Part shown: in pieces, positions 1-8,386 of the stretch
How positions within the stretch are numbered: the stretch's first letter is position 1
Layout of the letters: the number at the start of each line of letters is the position of its first letter
Assembly (NCBI GenBank): GCA_041397525.1
Contig: JAWKWL010000003.1
Span: 496,001-560,000, forward strand
DNA: 64,000 nt
Source of the DNA: BOKV01 sp041397525
GTDB lineage: Bacteria > Pseudomonadota > Alphaproteobacteria > Rhizobiales > Rhizobiaceae
Direction: 5' to 3'
Notes under the pieces: model-generated
What the model was told of the DNA's origin: nothing
Databases searched by the model: none
The model's input: the letters and a program-made list of their open reading frames with translations, nothing else
Position numbers and translations under genes: made by a program

Positions 1-186
1 TACGGACAGTGCTCCGAGCTCTGCGGTCGTGATCATGCGTTCATGCCGGTGGCCGTTCGTGTTGTGAGCCAGGAACAGTTCGATGCCTGGAAGGCCGCCG
101 CGGCCAGCGATCTGGAAGGTGCCAACAAGGCGCTGATGGCTGAAGTTGAAAGCGCCCGCAACGGTGTAAAGATGGCCGGCAACTGA
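1..186 (+). CDS. coxB: Cytochrome c oxidase subunit II, C-terminal fragment (partial)
   Basis: Only the last 61 residues are in the window; the frame is open at base 1 and stops with TGA at 184-186. The fragment starts inside the CuA-binding loop: it shows C-SEL-C-GRD-H-AF-M, the Cys-x3-Cys-x3-His-x2-Met pattern that ligates the binuclear CuA centre receiving electrons from cytochrome c. The rest is the short, alanine- and glutamate-rich C-terminal tail in the periplasm. It lies 61 bases upstream of the subunit I gene on the same strand, as expected for a coxB-coxA operon. Identification is firm because of the CuA motif and the neighbours; the missing N-terminus means nothing can be said about its start or lipidation. 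Confidence 0.93.
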   Translation, partial: YGQCSELCGRDHAFMPVAVRVVSQEQFDAWKAAAASDLEGANKALMAEVESARNGVKMAGN

Positions 187-247
187 TCCGGCTCAAACAT
201 TCGCAAGCATGACGCCGGCATCCCCGGCAAATTCAAGGAGACAGGAT

Positions 248-1849
248 ATGGCAGCAGGTTCCGCAGCGCATGAAGCGCACGACCACAAGCCCGGTTTCTT
301 CCGTCGCTGGTTCTTTTCCACGAACCACAAGGACATCGGTACACTCTATCTCGGTTTTGCTATCATCATGGGCATTCTCGGCGGCTTTCTGTCCGTCATG
401 ATGCGCATGGAACTGCAGGAACCAGGCATGCAGATTTTCGCAAATCCGCATACCTTCAACGTCTTTACCACCGCGCATGGCCTCATCATGATCTTCTTCA
501 TGGTCATGCCGGCGCTGATCGGCGGTTTTGCCAACTGGATGGTGCCGATCATGATTGGCGCCCCGGACATGGCGTTCCCGCGCATGAACAACATCTCGTT
601 CTGGCTGCTGCCGCCTGCAATCATCCTGCTCGTTCTCTCGATGTTTGTTGAAGGCCCGGCCGGTGCAAATGGCGTGGGTGGCGGCTGGACGATCTACCCG
701 CCGCTTTCGACATCGGGCCAGCCTGGCCCGGCAATGGATCTGGCCATCCTGTCGCTCCACATCGCCGGTGCCTCGTCGATCCTGGGTGCGATCAACTTCA
801 TCACCACGATCTTCAACATGCGTGCACCCGGCATGACCCTCTTCAAGATGCCGCTGTTTGCCTGGTCGGTTCTGATCACCGCATTCCTGTTGCTGCTTTC
901 ACTGCCGGTTCTGGCTGGTGGCATCACCATGCTGCTGACGGACCGCAATTTCGGCACAACCTTCTTCACGCCTGAAGGCGGCGGTGACCCGATCCTGTTC
1001 CAGCACCTGTTCTGGTTCTTCGGTCATCCTGAAGTTTACATCCTGATCCTGCCGGCTTTCGGCATCATCAGCCACATCGTTTCGACCTTCTCCAACAAGC
1101 CGGTCTTCGGCTACATGGGCATGGCGCTGGCGATGATCGCGATCGGTGCAGTAGGCTTCATCGTGTGGGCCCACCACATGTACACCGTAGGCCTCTCGCT
1201 CGACACGCAGCGCTACTTCGTGTTTGCGACAATGGTCATTGCGGTTCCGACCGGGGTGAAGATCTTCTCCTGGATCGCGACCATGTGGGGTGGTTCAATC
1301 ACCTTCCGCACGCCGATGCTTTGGGCCATCGGCTTCATCTTCCTCTTCACCATCGGTGGTGTCACAGGCGTTCAGCTGGCCAATGCCGGCCTGGACCGCT
1401 CTTTCCACGACACCTATTACGTCGTGGCCCACTTCCACTACGTGTTGTCGCTTGGTGCCGTGTTCGCGATTTTTGCGGCCTGGTACTACTGGTTCCCGAA
1501 GATGACGGGTTACATGTACAACTCGTTCCTGGCCAAGACACATTTCTGGCTGACCTTCATTGGCGTCAACCTGGTGTTCTTCCCGCAGCACTTCCTCGGT
1601 TTGCAGGGCATGCCGCGCCGTTATGCCGATTATCCCGATGCGTTTGCCGGCTGGAACTATGTTTCCTCCATCGGCTCATACATCTCGGCCTTCGCAGTCC
1701 TGATCTTCATCTGGGGCATCGTGGAAGCCTTCATGAAGAAGCGCGTCGCCGGCGACAACCCGTGGGGTGAAGGTGCGACCACACTGGAATGGCAACTGCC
1801 TTCACCACCACCATTCCACCAGTGGGAAACCCTGCCGCGGATCAAGTGA
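248..1849 (+). CDS. ctaD: Cytochrome c oxidase subunit I (aa3-type)
   Basis: Catalytic subunit of the aa3-type terminal oxidase. It binds heme a and the heme a3-CuB centre, reduces O2 to water and pumps protons across the inner membrane. The 533-residue product has the usual size and about 12 hydrophobic segments. Visible signatures are the FFGHPEVYI stretch (CuB histidine and its cross-linked tyrosine), the WAHHMYTVG histidine pair, a lysine-bearing VPTGVKIFSW segment (K channel) and the DTYYVVAHFHYV segment with the heme ligands. An upstream in-frame start at 209 exists. The ATG at 248 is preferred because AAGGAG sits at 235-240, seven bases before it, and the protein then begins MAAGSAAHEAHDHKPGFF, typical of the family. 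It is followed by ctaB. Confidence 0.97.
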   Translation: MAAGSAAHEAHDHKPGFFRRWFFSTNHKDIGTLYLGFAIIMGILGGFLSVMMRMELQEPGMQIFANPHTFNVFTTAHGLIMIFFMVMPALIGGFANWMVPIMIGAPDMAFPRMNNISFWLLPPAIILLVLSMFVEGPAGANGVGGGWTIYPPLSTSGQPGPAMDLAILSLHIAGASSILGAINFITTIFNMRAPGMTLFKMPLFAWSVLITAFLLLLSLPVLAGGITMLLTDRNFGTTFFTPEGGGDPILFQHLFWFFGHPEVYILILPAFGIISHIVSTFSNKPVFGYMGMALAMIAIGAVGFIVWAHHMYTVGLSLDTQRYFVFATMVIAVPTGVKIFSWIATMWGGSITFRTPMLWAIGFIFLFTIGGVTGVQLANAGLDRSFHDTYYVVAHFHYVLSLGAVFAIFAAWYYWFPKMTGYMYNSFLAKTHFWLTFIGVNLVFFPQHFLGLQGMPRRYADYPDAFAGWNYVSSIGSYISAFAVLIFIWGIVEAFMKKRVAGDNPWGEGATTLEWQLPSPPPFHQWETLPRIK

Positions 1850-1911
1850 TCCAGCAGTATTTGCCGCCGGAGCCTCATGGTTCCGGCGGTATCGGACAAG
1901 GAGCAAGGGCA

Positions 1912-2859
1912 ATGGCCCATGTCGAAAACACTACAGCGCTGAACACCGGTTTCGAAGATCGCCTCGAGGGTATCTCCGTTGCCATGCCGCGCGACTTCCT
2001 GCTGCTTCTCAAGCCCAGGGTGATGTCGCTGGTGATCTTCACCGCTCTCGTCGGCATGGTCATGGCACCGGTTCATCTCAATCTCGCAATCAGCACGATT
2101 TCGATTCTCTGCATTGCCATTGGCGCTGGCGCGTCCGGCGCACTCAACATGTGGTTTGATGCCGATATCGATGCCGTGATGTCGCGCACCGCAACGCGCC
2201 CGATTCCCGGCGGCCGGGTCACCCGGTCGGAAGCACTCGGCTTTGGCATTGTGCTTTCCGGTTTTTCCGTCGTCCTGCTGGGTCTCTTGACCAATTGGCT
2301 CGCAGCCGGATTGCTTGCCTTTACCATTTTCTTCTACGCCGTGATCTACACCATGTGGCTCAAGCGCTCGACACCGCAAAACATCGTTATCGGTGGCGCT
2401 GCCGGTGCCTTTCCGCCGGTAATCGGATGGGCGGCGATGACCGGGTCGGTCTCCCTGGAACCGGTTGTGCTGTTTGCCATCATCTTCCTGTGGACGCCGC
2501 CGCATTTCTGGGCCCTGGCGCTTTTCAAGTCATCCGATTATGGCCGCGCATCGATCCCGATGATGCCCAATGTCCACGGCAACCGTTCGACCCAGAACCA
2601 GATTTTCGGGTATTCACTGCTGTTGGCAGCGTCCGGCGCCGCACCGTGGCTGCTCGGCTATTCAAGTCTCGGCTATGGCGTCATCGCAATCCTGCTGGGA
2701 GCGGAATTCATCCGTGAAGCCTGGCTTGTCCTGCGCATGGACGCCAATGACGCGAAGATGATCCCGGCCAAACGCCTCTTCGGCTACTCGATTTTCTACC
2801 TGTTTGCGCTGTTCCTGGCACTGCTCGTTGACGCACTGGTTGCAGGAGCGGTCGCATGA
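1912..2859 (+). CDS. ctaB: Protoheme IX farnesyltransferase (heme o synthase)
   Basis: Membrane prenyltransferase of the UbiA family that joins a farnesyl group to protoheme to make heme o, the precursor of heme a for the oxidase. The 315-residue product shows the first aspartate-rich motif NMWFDADID (N-x3-D-x3-D type) followed by TRPIPGG, and the second conserved region DYGRASIPMMPNV, with about nine hydrophobic segments. The frame is open further upstream to 1789. The ATG at 1912 is chosen because AAGGAG occurs at 1898-1903 and the earlier part overlaps ctaD. Its stop overlaps the start of the next small gene (ATGA at 2856-2859), which implies translational coupling. Confidence 0.95.
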   Translation: MAHVENTTALNTGFEDRLEGISVAMPRDFLLLLKPRVMSLVIFTALVGMVMAPVHLNLAISTISILCIAIGAGASGALNMWFDADIDAVMSRTATRPIPGGRVTRSEALGFGIVLSGFSVVLLGLLTNWLAAGLLAFTIFFYAVIYTMWLKRSTPQNIVIGGAAGAFPPVIGWAAMTGSVSLEPVVLFAIIFLWTPPHFWALALFKSSDYGRASIPMMPNVHGNRSTQNQIFGYSLLLAASGAAPWLLGYSSLGYGVIAILLGAEFIREAWLVLRMDANDAKMIPAKRLFGYSIFYLFALFLALLVDALVAGAVA

Positions 2860-3011
2860 AGCCGGAATTGGTCGAACTGAGCGAACAGCAGAAACGGGCG
2901 AGAAAGGCCCGCAATGCCGCCATAGGCATCGCCCTGGCGATTTTCGTTGTGATCCTTTACGTCGGCACCTGGGCCAAGTTTGGCGCCAACCTTTTCAACC
3001 GTGCGCTTTGA
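2856..3011 (+). CDS. coxF: CoxF-like small membrane protein of the cox operon
   Basis: A 51-residue reading frame starting at the ATG that overlaps the ctaB stop and ending 12 bases before ctaG. The product has a charged N-terminus (MKPELVELSEQQKRARKARN), one transmembrane helix of about 20 residues (AAIGIALAIFVVILYVGTWA) and a short hydrophilic tail. Its position between ctaB and ctaG, its size and its single-helix shape match the small protein called CoxF in rhizobial and Brucella cox operons. The biochemical role of this family is not established; a part in oxidase assembly or stability is inferred from context only. It is easily missed because of its length. Confidence 0.8.
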   Translation: MKPELVELSEQQKRARKARNAAIGIALAIFVVILYVGTWAKFGANLFNRAL

Positions 3012-3023
3012 GGTTCTGATCCA

Positions 3024-3668
3024 GTGGCCAGCGACATGGAAAACGCGACCAAGATACACAGGGCAAAGTCCGGCAGCGCCAATCTGCGCGTCGCGGCAAT
3101 GTGCCTGGCTTTTGTCGCGGGCATGGGTGGCCTCGCTTATGCTTCAGTACCGCTGTACCGGATCTTTTGCCAGGTAACCGGCTATGGCGGCACCACGCAG
3201 GCGCGTGAAAATTCGGAAGGTATCGCCATAGTCGACCGCGACATCACGGTTCGCTTCGATTCAAACGTGTCGCCGGGCCTGGATTGGAAGTTCTACCCCG
3301 AGACGCGCTCCGAGACCTTGAAGCTTGGCGAAGTCGGCGAGATGAATTTTGTTGTCGAGAACCACTCCGACGAGACCATCACAGGCACCGCGACTTTCAA
3401 TGTGACGCCGCAAAACGCCGGAGCCTATTTTAACAAGATCGCCTGTTTCTGTTTCACGGACACCGTCGTGAAACCAGGTGAAAAACTGGAAATGCCGGTT
3501 GTTTTCTTTGTCGATCCGGAACTGCTCGATGCAGTTGAGACAAGGGACATCAAGACAATCACGCTTTCCTACACCTTTTTCCAGTCGGACAAGCCGGAAA
3601 AGCCGCTTGCTGCTGTCGTGAAGCCAGAGGCAGACAGTACGCAGGCAACCGGATTGAATGGCGGATGA
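3024..3668 (+). CDS. ctaG: Cytochrome c oxidase assembly protein CtaG (Cox11 family)
   Basis: Copper chaperone that delivers copper to the CuB site of subunit I; anchored in the inner membrane with a periplasmic copper-binding domain. The 214-residue product has one N-terminal hydrophobic helix (about residues 22-42) and then the Cox11 domain with the diagnostic CFCF copper-binding motif in NKIACFCFTD, preceded by GAYFNK. The start is uncertain. GTG at 3024 has GAGG at 3010-3013, ten bases upstream. An in-frame ATG follows at 3036 and would remove only four residues. It sits between coxF and coxC, the standard place. Confidence 0.95.
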   Translation: MASDMENATKIHRAKSGSANLRVAAMCLAFVAGMGGLAYASVPLYRIFCQVTGYGGTTQARENSEGIAIVDRDITVRFDSNVSPGLDWKFYPETRSETLKLGEVGEMNFVVENHSDETITGTATFNVTPQNAGAYFNKIACFCFTDTVVKPGEKLEMPVVFFVDPELLDAVETRDIKTITLSYTFFQSDKPEKPLAAVVKPEADSTQATGLNGG

Positions 3669-3728
3669 TACTGATTGGCGCGGTTTTTCCTGCGCCATGG
3701 GAAATGTAAGTTGAACGGGAGACAAGCC

Positions 3729-4604
3729 ATGGCCGACGGGCACAAGGTAAACCACGATTATCACATCATCGATCCGAGCCCATGGCCGCTGATCGGTTCC
3801 ATTGGCGCCTTGTTGATGGCTGTTGGCGGTGTCGGCTACATGCGCTGGCTGCGCGAGGACGCGTTCGCCATCGGCGGGATCAACCTCGCCACGCCATGGA
3901 TTTTCGTCATCGGCCTGGTGATAGTGCTCTACACCATGTTCTCATGGTGGTCGGATACCGTGAAGGAAAGCCATCAGGGTCACCATACCCGCGTGGTTTC
4001 CATGCACCTGCGCTACGGCATGATCCTGTTCATCGCTTCCGAAGTGATGTTCTTTGTGGCCTGGTTCTGGGCATTTTTCGACGCAAGCCTTTTTGCGGGT
4101 GAGGCCCAACAGGTGGCGCGCACCGGATACACCGGCGGTCACTGGCCTCCACAGGGTATCGAAGTGCTCGATCCGTGGCACCTCCCGCTTTTCAACACCA
4201 TCATCCTGCTGCTTTCGGGTACCACGGTCACCTGGGCGCATCATGCATTGCTGCACAACGAGCGCGGCATGCTGAAGGCGATGCTCGCGATCACTGTGGC
4301 GCTGGGCGTCCTGTTTTCAGGCGTACAGGCATACGAATATGCGCATGCACCATTCACGTTCCATGACTCGATCTATGGTGCGACCTTCTTCATGGCAACC
4401 GGCTTCCACGGCTTCCACGTTCTGGTCGGAACAATCTTCCTGCTGGTCTGCTTGTTCCGTGCAATGGCCGGACACTTCACACCGGAAAAGCATTTCGGCT
4501 TCGAGGCCGCGGCCTGGTACTGGCATTTCGTAGACGTGGTCTGGCTGTTCCTCTTCTGCGCAGTTTATGTCTGGGCATCATGGGGCGCAGCCATCGCCCA
4601 TTAG
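3729..4604 (+). CDS. ctaE: Cytochrome c oxidase subunit III
   Basis: Membrane subunit that stabilises the oxidase core and proton uptake. The 291-residue product carries about seven hydrophobic segments and conserved stretches such as SEVMFFVAWFWAFF, WPPQGIEVLDPWHLP, TVTWAHHAL, GFHGFHVLVG and WYWHFVDVVWLFLF. The last contains the HFVDVVW segment characteristic of subunit III. The ATG at 3729 is preceded by GGGAG at 3717-3721 and gives MADGHKVNHDYHI, the usual alphaproteobacterial N-terminus; the frame is open farther upstream but without support. It is the last structural gene of the oxidase and is followed by a strong intrinsic terminator. Confidence 0.96.
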   Translation: MADGHKVNHDYHIIDPSPWPLIGSIGALLMAVGGVGYMRWLREDAFAIGGINLATPWIFVIGLVIVLYTMFSWWSDTVKESHQGHHTRVVSMHLRYGMILFIASEVMFFVAWFWAFFDASLFAGEAQQVARTGYTGGHWPPQGIEVLDPWHLPLFNTIILLLSGTTVTWAHHALLHNERGMLKAMLAITVALGVLFSGVQAYEYAHAPFTFHDSIYGATFFMATGFHGFHVLVGTIFLLVCLFRAMAGHFTPEKHFGFEAAAWYWHFVDVVWLFLFCAVYVWASWGAAIAH

Positions 4605-4627
4605 GGCGGGTTCGTTGGAGACATCAA

Positions 4628-4656
4628 ACCGGGCGGTGATTACCGCCCGGTTTCAT
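4628..4656 (+). terminator. Intrinsic terminator after the cox structural genes
   Basis: A perfect 10-bp inverted repeat, ACCGGGCGGT (4628-4637) and ACCGCCCGGT (4642-4651), with a GATT loop, runs straight into TTTCATTTTC. It lies 24 bases after the coxC stop and separates the oxidase genes from the L,D-transpeptidase gene. The stem is very GC-rich, so termination should be efficient. Downstream genes therefore probably need their own promoter or readthrough. Confidence 0.85.
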
Positions 4657-4686
4657 TTTCAGCGCCAGATAAACCCGGCTATCTGC

Positions 4687-5196
4687 ATGCGATCGACCAT
4701 CATTTCCATAGTCATTACAGTCCTGCTTTGCAGTCACGCACTTGCAAGGGATATCTGGCCCACACCAGAAAGTCCTGTTACGCTTGTCCGGGTGATCAAG
4801 TCACAGCGCATTCTTGAACTTTGGCGTGGCAATGAGCGTATCAGGACCTACCGTGTCTCGCTCGGTCGCAATCCTGTCGGCCCCAAGAGCCGCGAAGGTG
4901 ACAGCAAAACGCCGGAAGGCCGCTATTTTCTGGATTTCCGCAAGGCTGACAGTGTCGCTTACAAGGCCTTTCACGTTTCGTACCCGACGCCAGAGCAACG
5001 CAAGGCAGCAAGGGCAGCAGGCGAAAGTCCGGGCGGCTCGATCATGATCCACGGCCAGTGGGACGGCTTTGGCTGGCTGGGCTGGCTGATGCAGAATTAC
5101 GACTGGACCAATGGCTGTATTGGCCTTGCCAACGAAGACATTGACGAGATGTGGGACATGGTTGCCTGGAACACACCGGTGGAGATTGTACCATGA
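4687..5196 (+). CDS. L,D-transpeptidase (YkuD family), exported
   Basis: Predicted periplasmic peptidoglycan enzyme of 169 residues. It has an N-terminal signal peptide (hydrophobic core IISIVITVLLCS, then HALA before RD) followed by a YkuD domain. Catalytic-region features are IMIHGQ with the conserved histidine and, further on, TNGCIGL holding the nucleophilic cysteine in the HG...S/N-x-GC-I/V pattern. Members with this short form make or edit 3-3 peptide cross-links or attach proteins to peptidoglycan; which applies here cannot be told. The ATG at 4687 is preferred over longer in-frame possibilities because it places the signal peptide at the N-terminus. Its stop overlaps the next start (ATGA at 5193-5196). 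It lies between coxC and DUF983/SURF1, genes often adjacent in related cox clusters. Confidence 0.85.
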   Translation: MRSTIISIVITVLLCSHALARDIWPTPESPVTLVRVIKSQRILELWRGNERIRTYRVSLGRNPVGPKSREGDSKTPEGRYFLDFRKADSVAYKAFHVSYPTPEQRKAARAAGESPGGSIMIHGQWDGFGWLGWLMQNYDWTNGCIGLANEDIDEMWDMVAWNTPVEIVP

Positions 5197-5600
5197 CCGA
5201 CAAGCCACATCGTGACAGCGCACATTACCCGCCGGTTTCTCCCGTGCAGGCGGGATTGCAAGGCGCGTGCCCGCGCTGCGGGGTCGGCAAATTATACTCC
5301 GGTGTACTGACACCGGCCAAGCGATGCATGAATTGCGGGCTCGACTATTCATTCATTGATTCAGGCGATGGCCCGGCAGTCTTTGTGATCATGATCCTCG
5401 GTTTCCTTGTCCTGGGCCTTGCCCTAGCCTTTGAGGCAGCCTTCCATCCTCCAATCTGGCTACACATCATCCTTTGGGTGCCGTTGATCATTGTCATGTC
5501 TGTCTGGGGGCTGCGTTTCGGCAAGGCGATGATGACGGCAATGCAATACAGGACCAATGCCCGCGAGGGTGAACTGGCCCGACAGGACGACACCGAATGA
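5193..5600 (+). CDS. DUF983 membrane protein
   Basis: A 135-residue protein of the DUF983 family, which commonly lies beside cox genes in alphaproteobacteria. It begins with a cytoplasmic part bearing two CxxC pairs (CPRCG and, after KLYSGVLTPAKR, CMNCG) that could bind zinc, followed by two hydrophobic segments (about residues 60-85 and 90-112) and a short tail. Function is unknown; association with oxidase assembly is inferred from its neighbours. The ATG at 5193 overlaps the stop of the upstream transpeptidase, and its own stop overlaps the SURF1 start (ATGA at 5597-5600), so the three genes are probably translationally coupled. Confidence 0.85.
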   Translation: MTDKPHRDSAHYPPVSPVQAGLQGACPRCGVGKLYSGVLTPAKRCMNCGLDYSFIDSGDGPAVFVIMILGFLVLGLALAFEAAFHPPIWLHIILWVPLIIVMSVWGLRFGKAMMTAMQYRTNAREGELARQDDTE

Positions 5601-6331
5601 GTCGCGTCTCCCGCGCAGTGCTGGTCGTGATGATGCTTGCCTCATTGGGCGTGCTGATATCGCTGGGAAACTGGCAGGTCCGTCGCCTCCACTGGAAGGA
5701 GGCGCTGATCGCAGATGTCCAAGCGAGGCGCAACGGTGAGCCAGAGCCGCTCGCCATGATGATCAGGCACTTTGCCGAGACCGGTGATGTCGACTACCGG
5801 CCGGTAACAGCGGAAGGTGAATTCGATCATTCCCGCGAAGTTTATTTCTACACTACCCGTGATGGTACGGTCGGCTGGGACGTGATCACGCCGCTGCATC
5901 TGACCGATGCCGGCTGGCTGCTGGTCAATCGCGGCTTTGTTCCCGACCAGTTGCGCAATCCTGATTTGCGCAAGGAAGGGGAATTGAGGGGAAAAGTCAC
6001 TATTGCAGGTCTTGCCCGAAACCCGCTGGCGCAAAAGCCCAACAGCTACATGCCTGACAACCGACCCGACAAGCGCGAATTCTATTGGAAAAGCTTTGTG
6101 GAGATAACAGGCGCAACAGGACTGTCCGGTGATCCCTCGCTTGTGCCATTCATGGTCGATGCCGGACCGTCCGAAATTCCCGGTGGCTTGCCAAAGGGCG
6201 GCTCAACCATCATTTCCTTCTCCAATTCCCACCTGCAATATGCGATCACCTGGTATGGTCTTGCGCTGGCGCTGGCTGGCGTTGGTGGATGGTTTCTCTT
6301 CACATCGCGTTCTTCAAAAGCTGCAAACTGA
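5597..6331 (+). CDS. SURF1 family cytochrome oxidase biogenesis protein
   Basis: SURF1 proteins help insert heme a into subunit I. This 244-residue product has the family layout: an N-terminal transmembrane helix ending in LGNWQVRRLHWKEALI, a periplasmic domain containing YRPVTAEGEF, VGWDVITPL and LLVNRGFVP, and a C-terminal transmembrane helix preceded by NSHLQYAITWYGLALALA. Start and end motifs are both typical. It overlaps DUF983 by four bases and is followed by a 55-base gap to ispH. Confidence 0.93.
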   Translation: MSRVSRAVLVVMMLASLGVLISLGNWQVRRLHWKEALIADVQARRNGEPEPLAMMIRHFAETGDVDYRPVTAEGEFDHSREVYFYTTRDGTVGWDVITPLHLTDAGWLLVNRGFVPDQLRNPDLRKEGELRGKVTIAGLARNPLAQKPNSYMPDNRPDKREFYWKSFVEITGATGLSGDPSLVPFMVDAGPSEIPGGLPKGGSTIISFSNSHLQYAITWYGLALALAGVGGWFLFTSRSSKAAN

Positions 6332-6386
6332 CGGATACCCGTCGACTACCCTTGACTTGAAGCCTGGCCATCCCTCTATTCCGATC

Positions 6387-7400
6387 ATGAAAACCAAAGC
6401 CGAATTGCCTGAACTCACCTTGCGACTTTGTGGCCCGCGCGGGTTTTGCGCCGGGGTGGACCGGGCTATCCAGATTGTGGTTCTTGCACTGAAGAAATAC
6501 GGTGCCCCGGTCTATGTCCGCCATGAGATCGTGCATAATCGCTATGTTGTGGAAGGCCTTGAGGCGCTCGGTGCCATCTTCGTCAAGGAACTGGACCAGA
6601 TACCGGAAGGAACAGGCCAGCCAGTGATCTTTTCTGCGCATGGCGTACCGAAATCGGTGCCCGCCAATGCCGATGCTCTCAAGCTTCTCTATCTTGATGC
6701 GACCTGTCCTCTGGTATCGAAAGTTCACAAGCAGGCGCTGCGCCACATGCGCCTTGGTCGCCACGTGCTGCTGATTGGCCATGCCGGGCACCCCGAGGTG
6801 ATCGGCACCATGGGGCAGTTGCCGCAAGGAGCGGTCAGCCTGATCGAGACAGTTGAGGATGCAAGCTCATTTGCGGCGGACGGGCGCAGCCTCGGCTATG
6901 TCACCCAGACAACGCTTTCTGTGGACGACACTGCTGCCGTGATTGAAGCACTTCGCGCAAGGTTCACCGAACTTCATGAGCCGGCTGCCGAATCAATCTG
7001 TTACGCGACCACCAATCGCCAGGATGCGGTGAAACTTGCGGCACAGGGTGCCGATCATTTCCTGATTGTCGGTGCGCCCAATTCTTCCAATTCCCTGCGG
7101 CTCGTGGAAGTAGCGCGTCGCGCCGGCGCAAAACGCGCAATGCTTGTCCAGGGCGCGCACGAGATACCATGGAACGAGTTTGAAGGCGCTGCGGTTGTCG
7201 GGCTTTCGGCAGGCGCATCCGCTCCGGAAATTCTTGTCGATGAAATCATCGATGCATTTCGCAGCCGGTTCAATACGGGTATTGAACTCGCAGAAACCGC
7301 AATCGAGACAGAGATGTTTCCGGTCATGCGCGCCTTGCGTGATGAGCCGCTCGAAGCTGGTGACATGGCGTTTGTCAACGGAACCGGCAGCAGGAGCTGA
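6387..7400 (+). CDS. ispH: 4-hydroxy-3-methylbut-2-enyl diphosphate reductase
   Basis: Last enzyme of the MEP isoprenoid pathway; reduces HMBPP to IPP and DMAPP with a 4Fe-4S cluster. The 337-residue product has the three conserved cluster cysteines in GFCAGVDRA (about residue 20), ATCPLVSKV (about 110) and ESICYATTNRQ (about 210), together with HEIVHN, the conserved glutamate region and the S-N-S substrate motif NSSNSLRLVEVA. The ATG at 6387 is chosen because it begins 55 bases after the SURF1 stop and gives the normal length; the longer open frame overlaps SURF1. It is two bases upstream of thrB, suggesting a shared transcript. Confidence 0.96.
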   Translation: MKTKAELPELTLRLCGPRGFCAGVDRAIQIVVLALKKYGAPVYVRHEIVHNRYVVEGLEALGAIFVKELDQIPEGTGQPVIFSAHGVPKSVPANADALKLLYLDATCPLVSKVHKQALRHMRLGRHVLLIGHAGHPEVIGTMGQLPQGAVSLIETVEDASSFAADGRSLGYVTQTTLSVDDTAAVIEALRARFTELHEPAAESICYATTNRQDAVKLAAQGADHFLIVGAPNSSNSLRLVEVARRAGAKRAMLVQGAHEIPWNEFEGAAVVGLSAGASAPEILVDEIIDAFRSRFNTGIELAETAIETEMFPVMRALRDEPLEAGDMAFVNGTGSRS

Positions 7401-7402
7401 TC

Positions 7403-8386
7403 ATGGCGGTATATACCGATATTCGCGACGATGAACTCGCTGCCCATCTCACACATTACGACATCGGCAAACTGCATTCGTTCAAGGGCATCGCAGAAGG
7501 CGTTGAAAATTCCAACTACATGCTGACTACGGACGAGGGACCTTTCATCCTGACGCTCTATGAAAAGCGCGTCGATCCCGCAGACCTGCCGTTTTTCCTT
7601 GGGCTGATGGATCATCTTTCGACTGCCGGCATCAATTGCCCGCGCCCGGTTGCCATGAGGAACGGCGAGTTCCTTGCAACATTGGCCGGAAAGCCCGGCG
7701 CGATCGTCACTTTTCTTGATGGCGTCTCGGTACGCCGACCACAACCCGCGCAATGCCGACAGGTTGGCGAAGTACTGGCTGCAATGCATCTGGCTGGTGC
7801 AGGTTTTGCCCTGACCCGCAAGAATGCGCTGTCCCTGCAGGGCTGGCGGCCATTGTTTGATCGCACCGGCGCGCGCGCCGAGGAGGTTGAACCGGGCCTT
7901 GCCGCATTCATTCGCGCAGAGCTTGATTTTCTCGAGGCCAACTGGCCAGGCGATTTGCCAGCAGGCGTGATCCATGCAGACCTGTTTCGTGACAATGTCT
8001 TTTTCCTGCAAGGCCAGCTGTCAGGCGTGATCGACTTCTATTTTGCCTGCAATGACCTGTTTGCCTATGACGTCGCCATTTGCCTCAATGCCTGGTGTTT
8101 CGAACCCGACTGGTCTTTCAATGTTACCAAGGCGAGGGCACTGCTGGAGGGCTATCAGGCAAAACGTAGCCTGTCGGCCGCAGAGTTTGATGCGCTTCCC
8201 GTTCTGGCTCGCGGCTCTTCATTGCGCTTCCTTCTCACGCGCCTCTATGACTGGCTGAACGTCCCGCCCGGCGCCCTTGTGATTCCGCATGACCCGCTCG
8301 AATATCTTGCCAAATTGCGATTCCACCAGGGGATCATCGAGGCAGGCGCCTATGGCGTTGATGCGCCTGCGGGAGAGGCGGGTTGA
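7403..8386 (+). CDS. thrB: Homoserine kinase (APH-fold ThrB)
   Basis: Phosphorylates homoserine on the way to threonine. At 327 residues it is the aminoglycoside-phosphotransferase-fold type found in many proteobacteria, not the GHMP type. Visible motifs are the nucleotide-binding N-lobe (YDIGKLHSFKGIAEGVENSN), the catalytic loop VIHADLFRDNVFF with the H-x-D-x4-N pattern, and the metal-binding GVIDFYFACNDLFAYDVA. AGGAG precedes the ATG. It starts two bases after ispH, and its stop overlaps the TTG start of rnhA. Its pathway partner thrC is in the same window at 16227-17621. Confidence 0.94.
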   Translation: MAVYTDIRDDELAAHLTHYDIGKLHSFKGIAEGVENSNYMLTTDEGPFILTLYEKRVDPADLPFFLGLMDHLSTAGINCPRPVAMRNGEFLATLAGKPGAIVTFLDGVSVRRPQPAQCRQVGEVLAAMHLAGAGFALTRKNALSLQGWRPLFDRTGARAEEVEPGLAAFIRAELDFLEANWPGDLPAGVIHADLFRDNVFFLQGQLSGVIDFYFACNDLFAYDVAICLNAWCFEPDWSFNVTKARALLEGYQAKRSLSAAEFDALPVLARGSSLRFLLTRLYDWLNVPPGALVIPHDPLEYLAKLRFHQGIIEAGAYGVDAPAGEAG

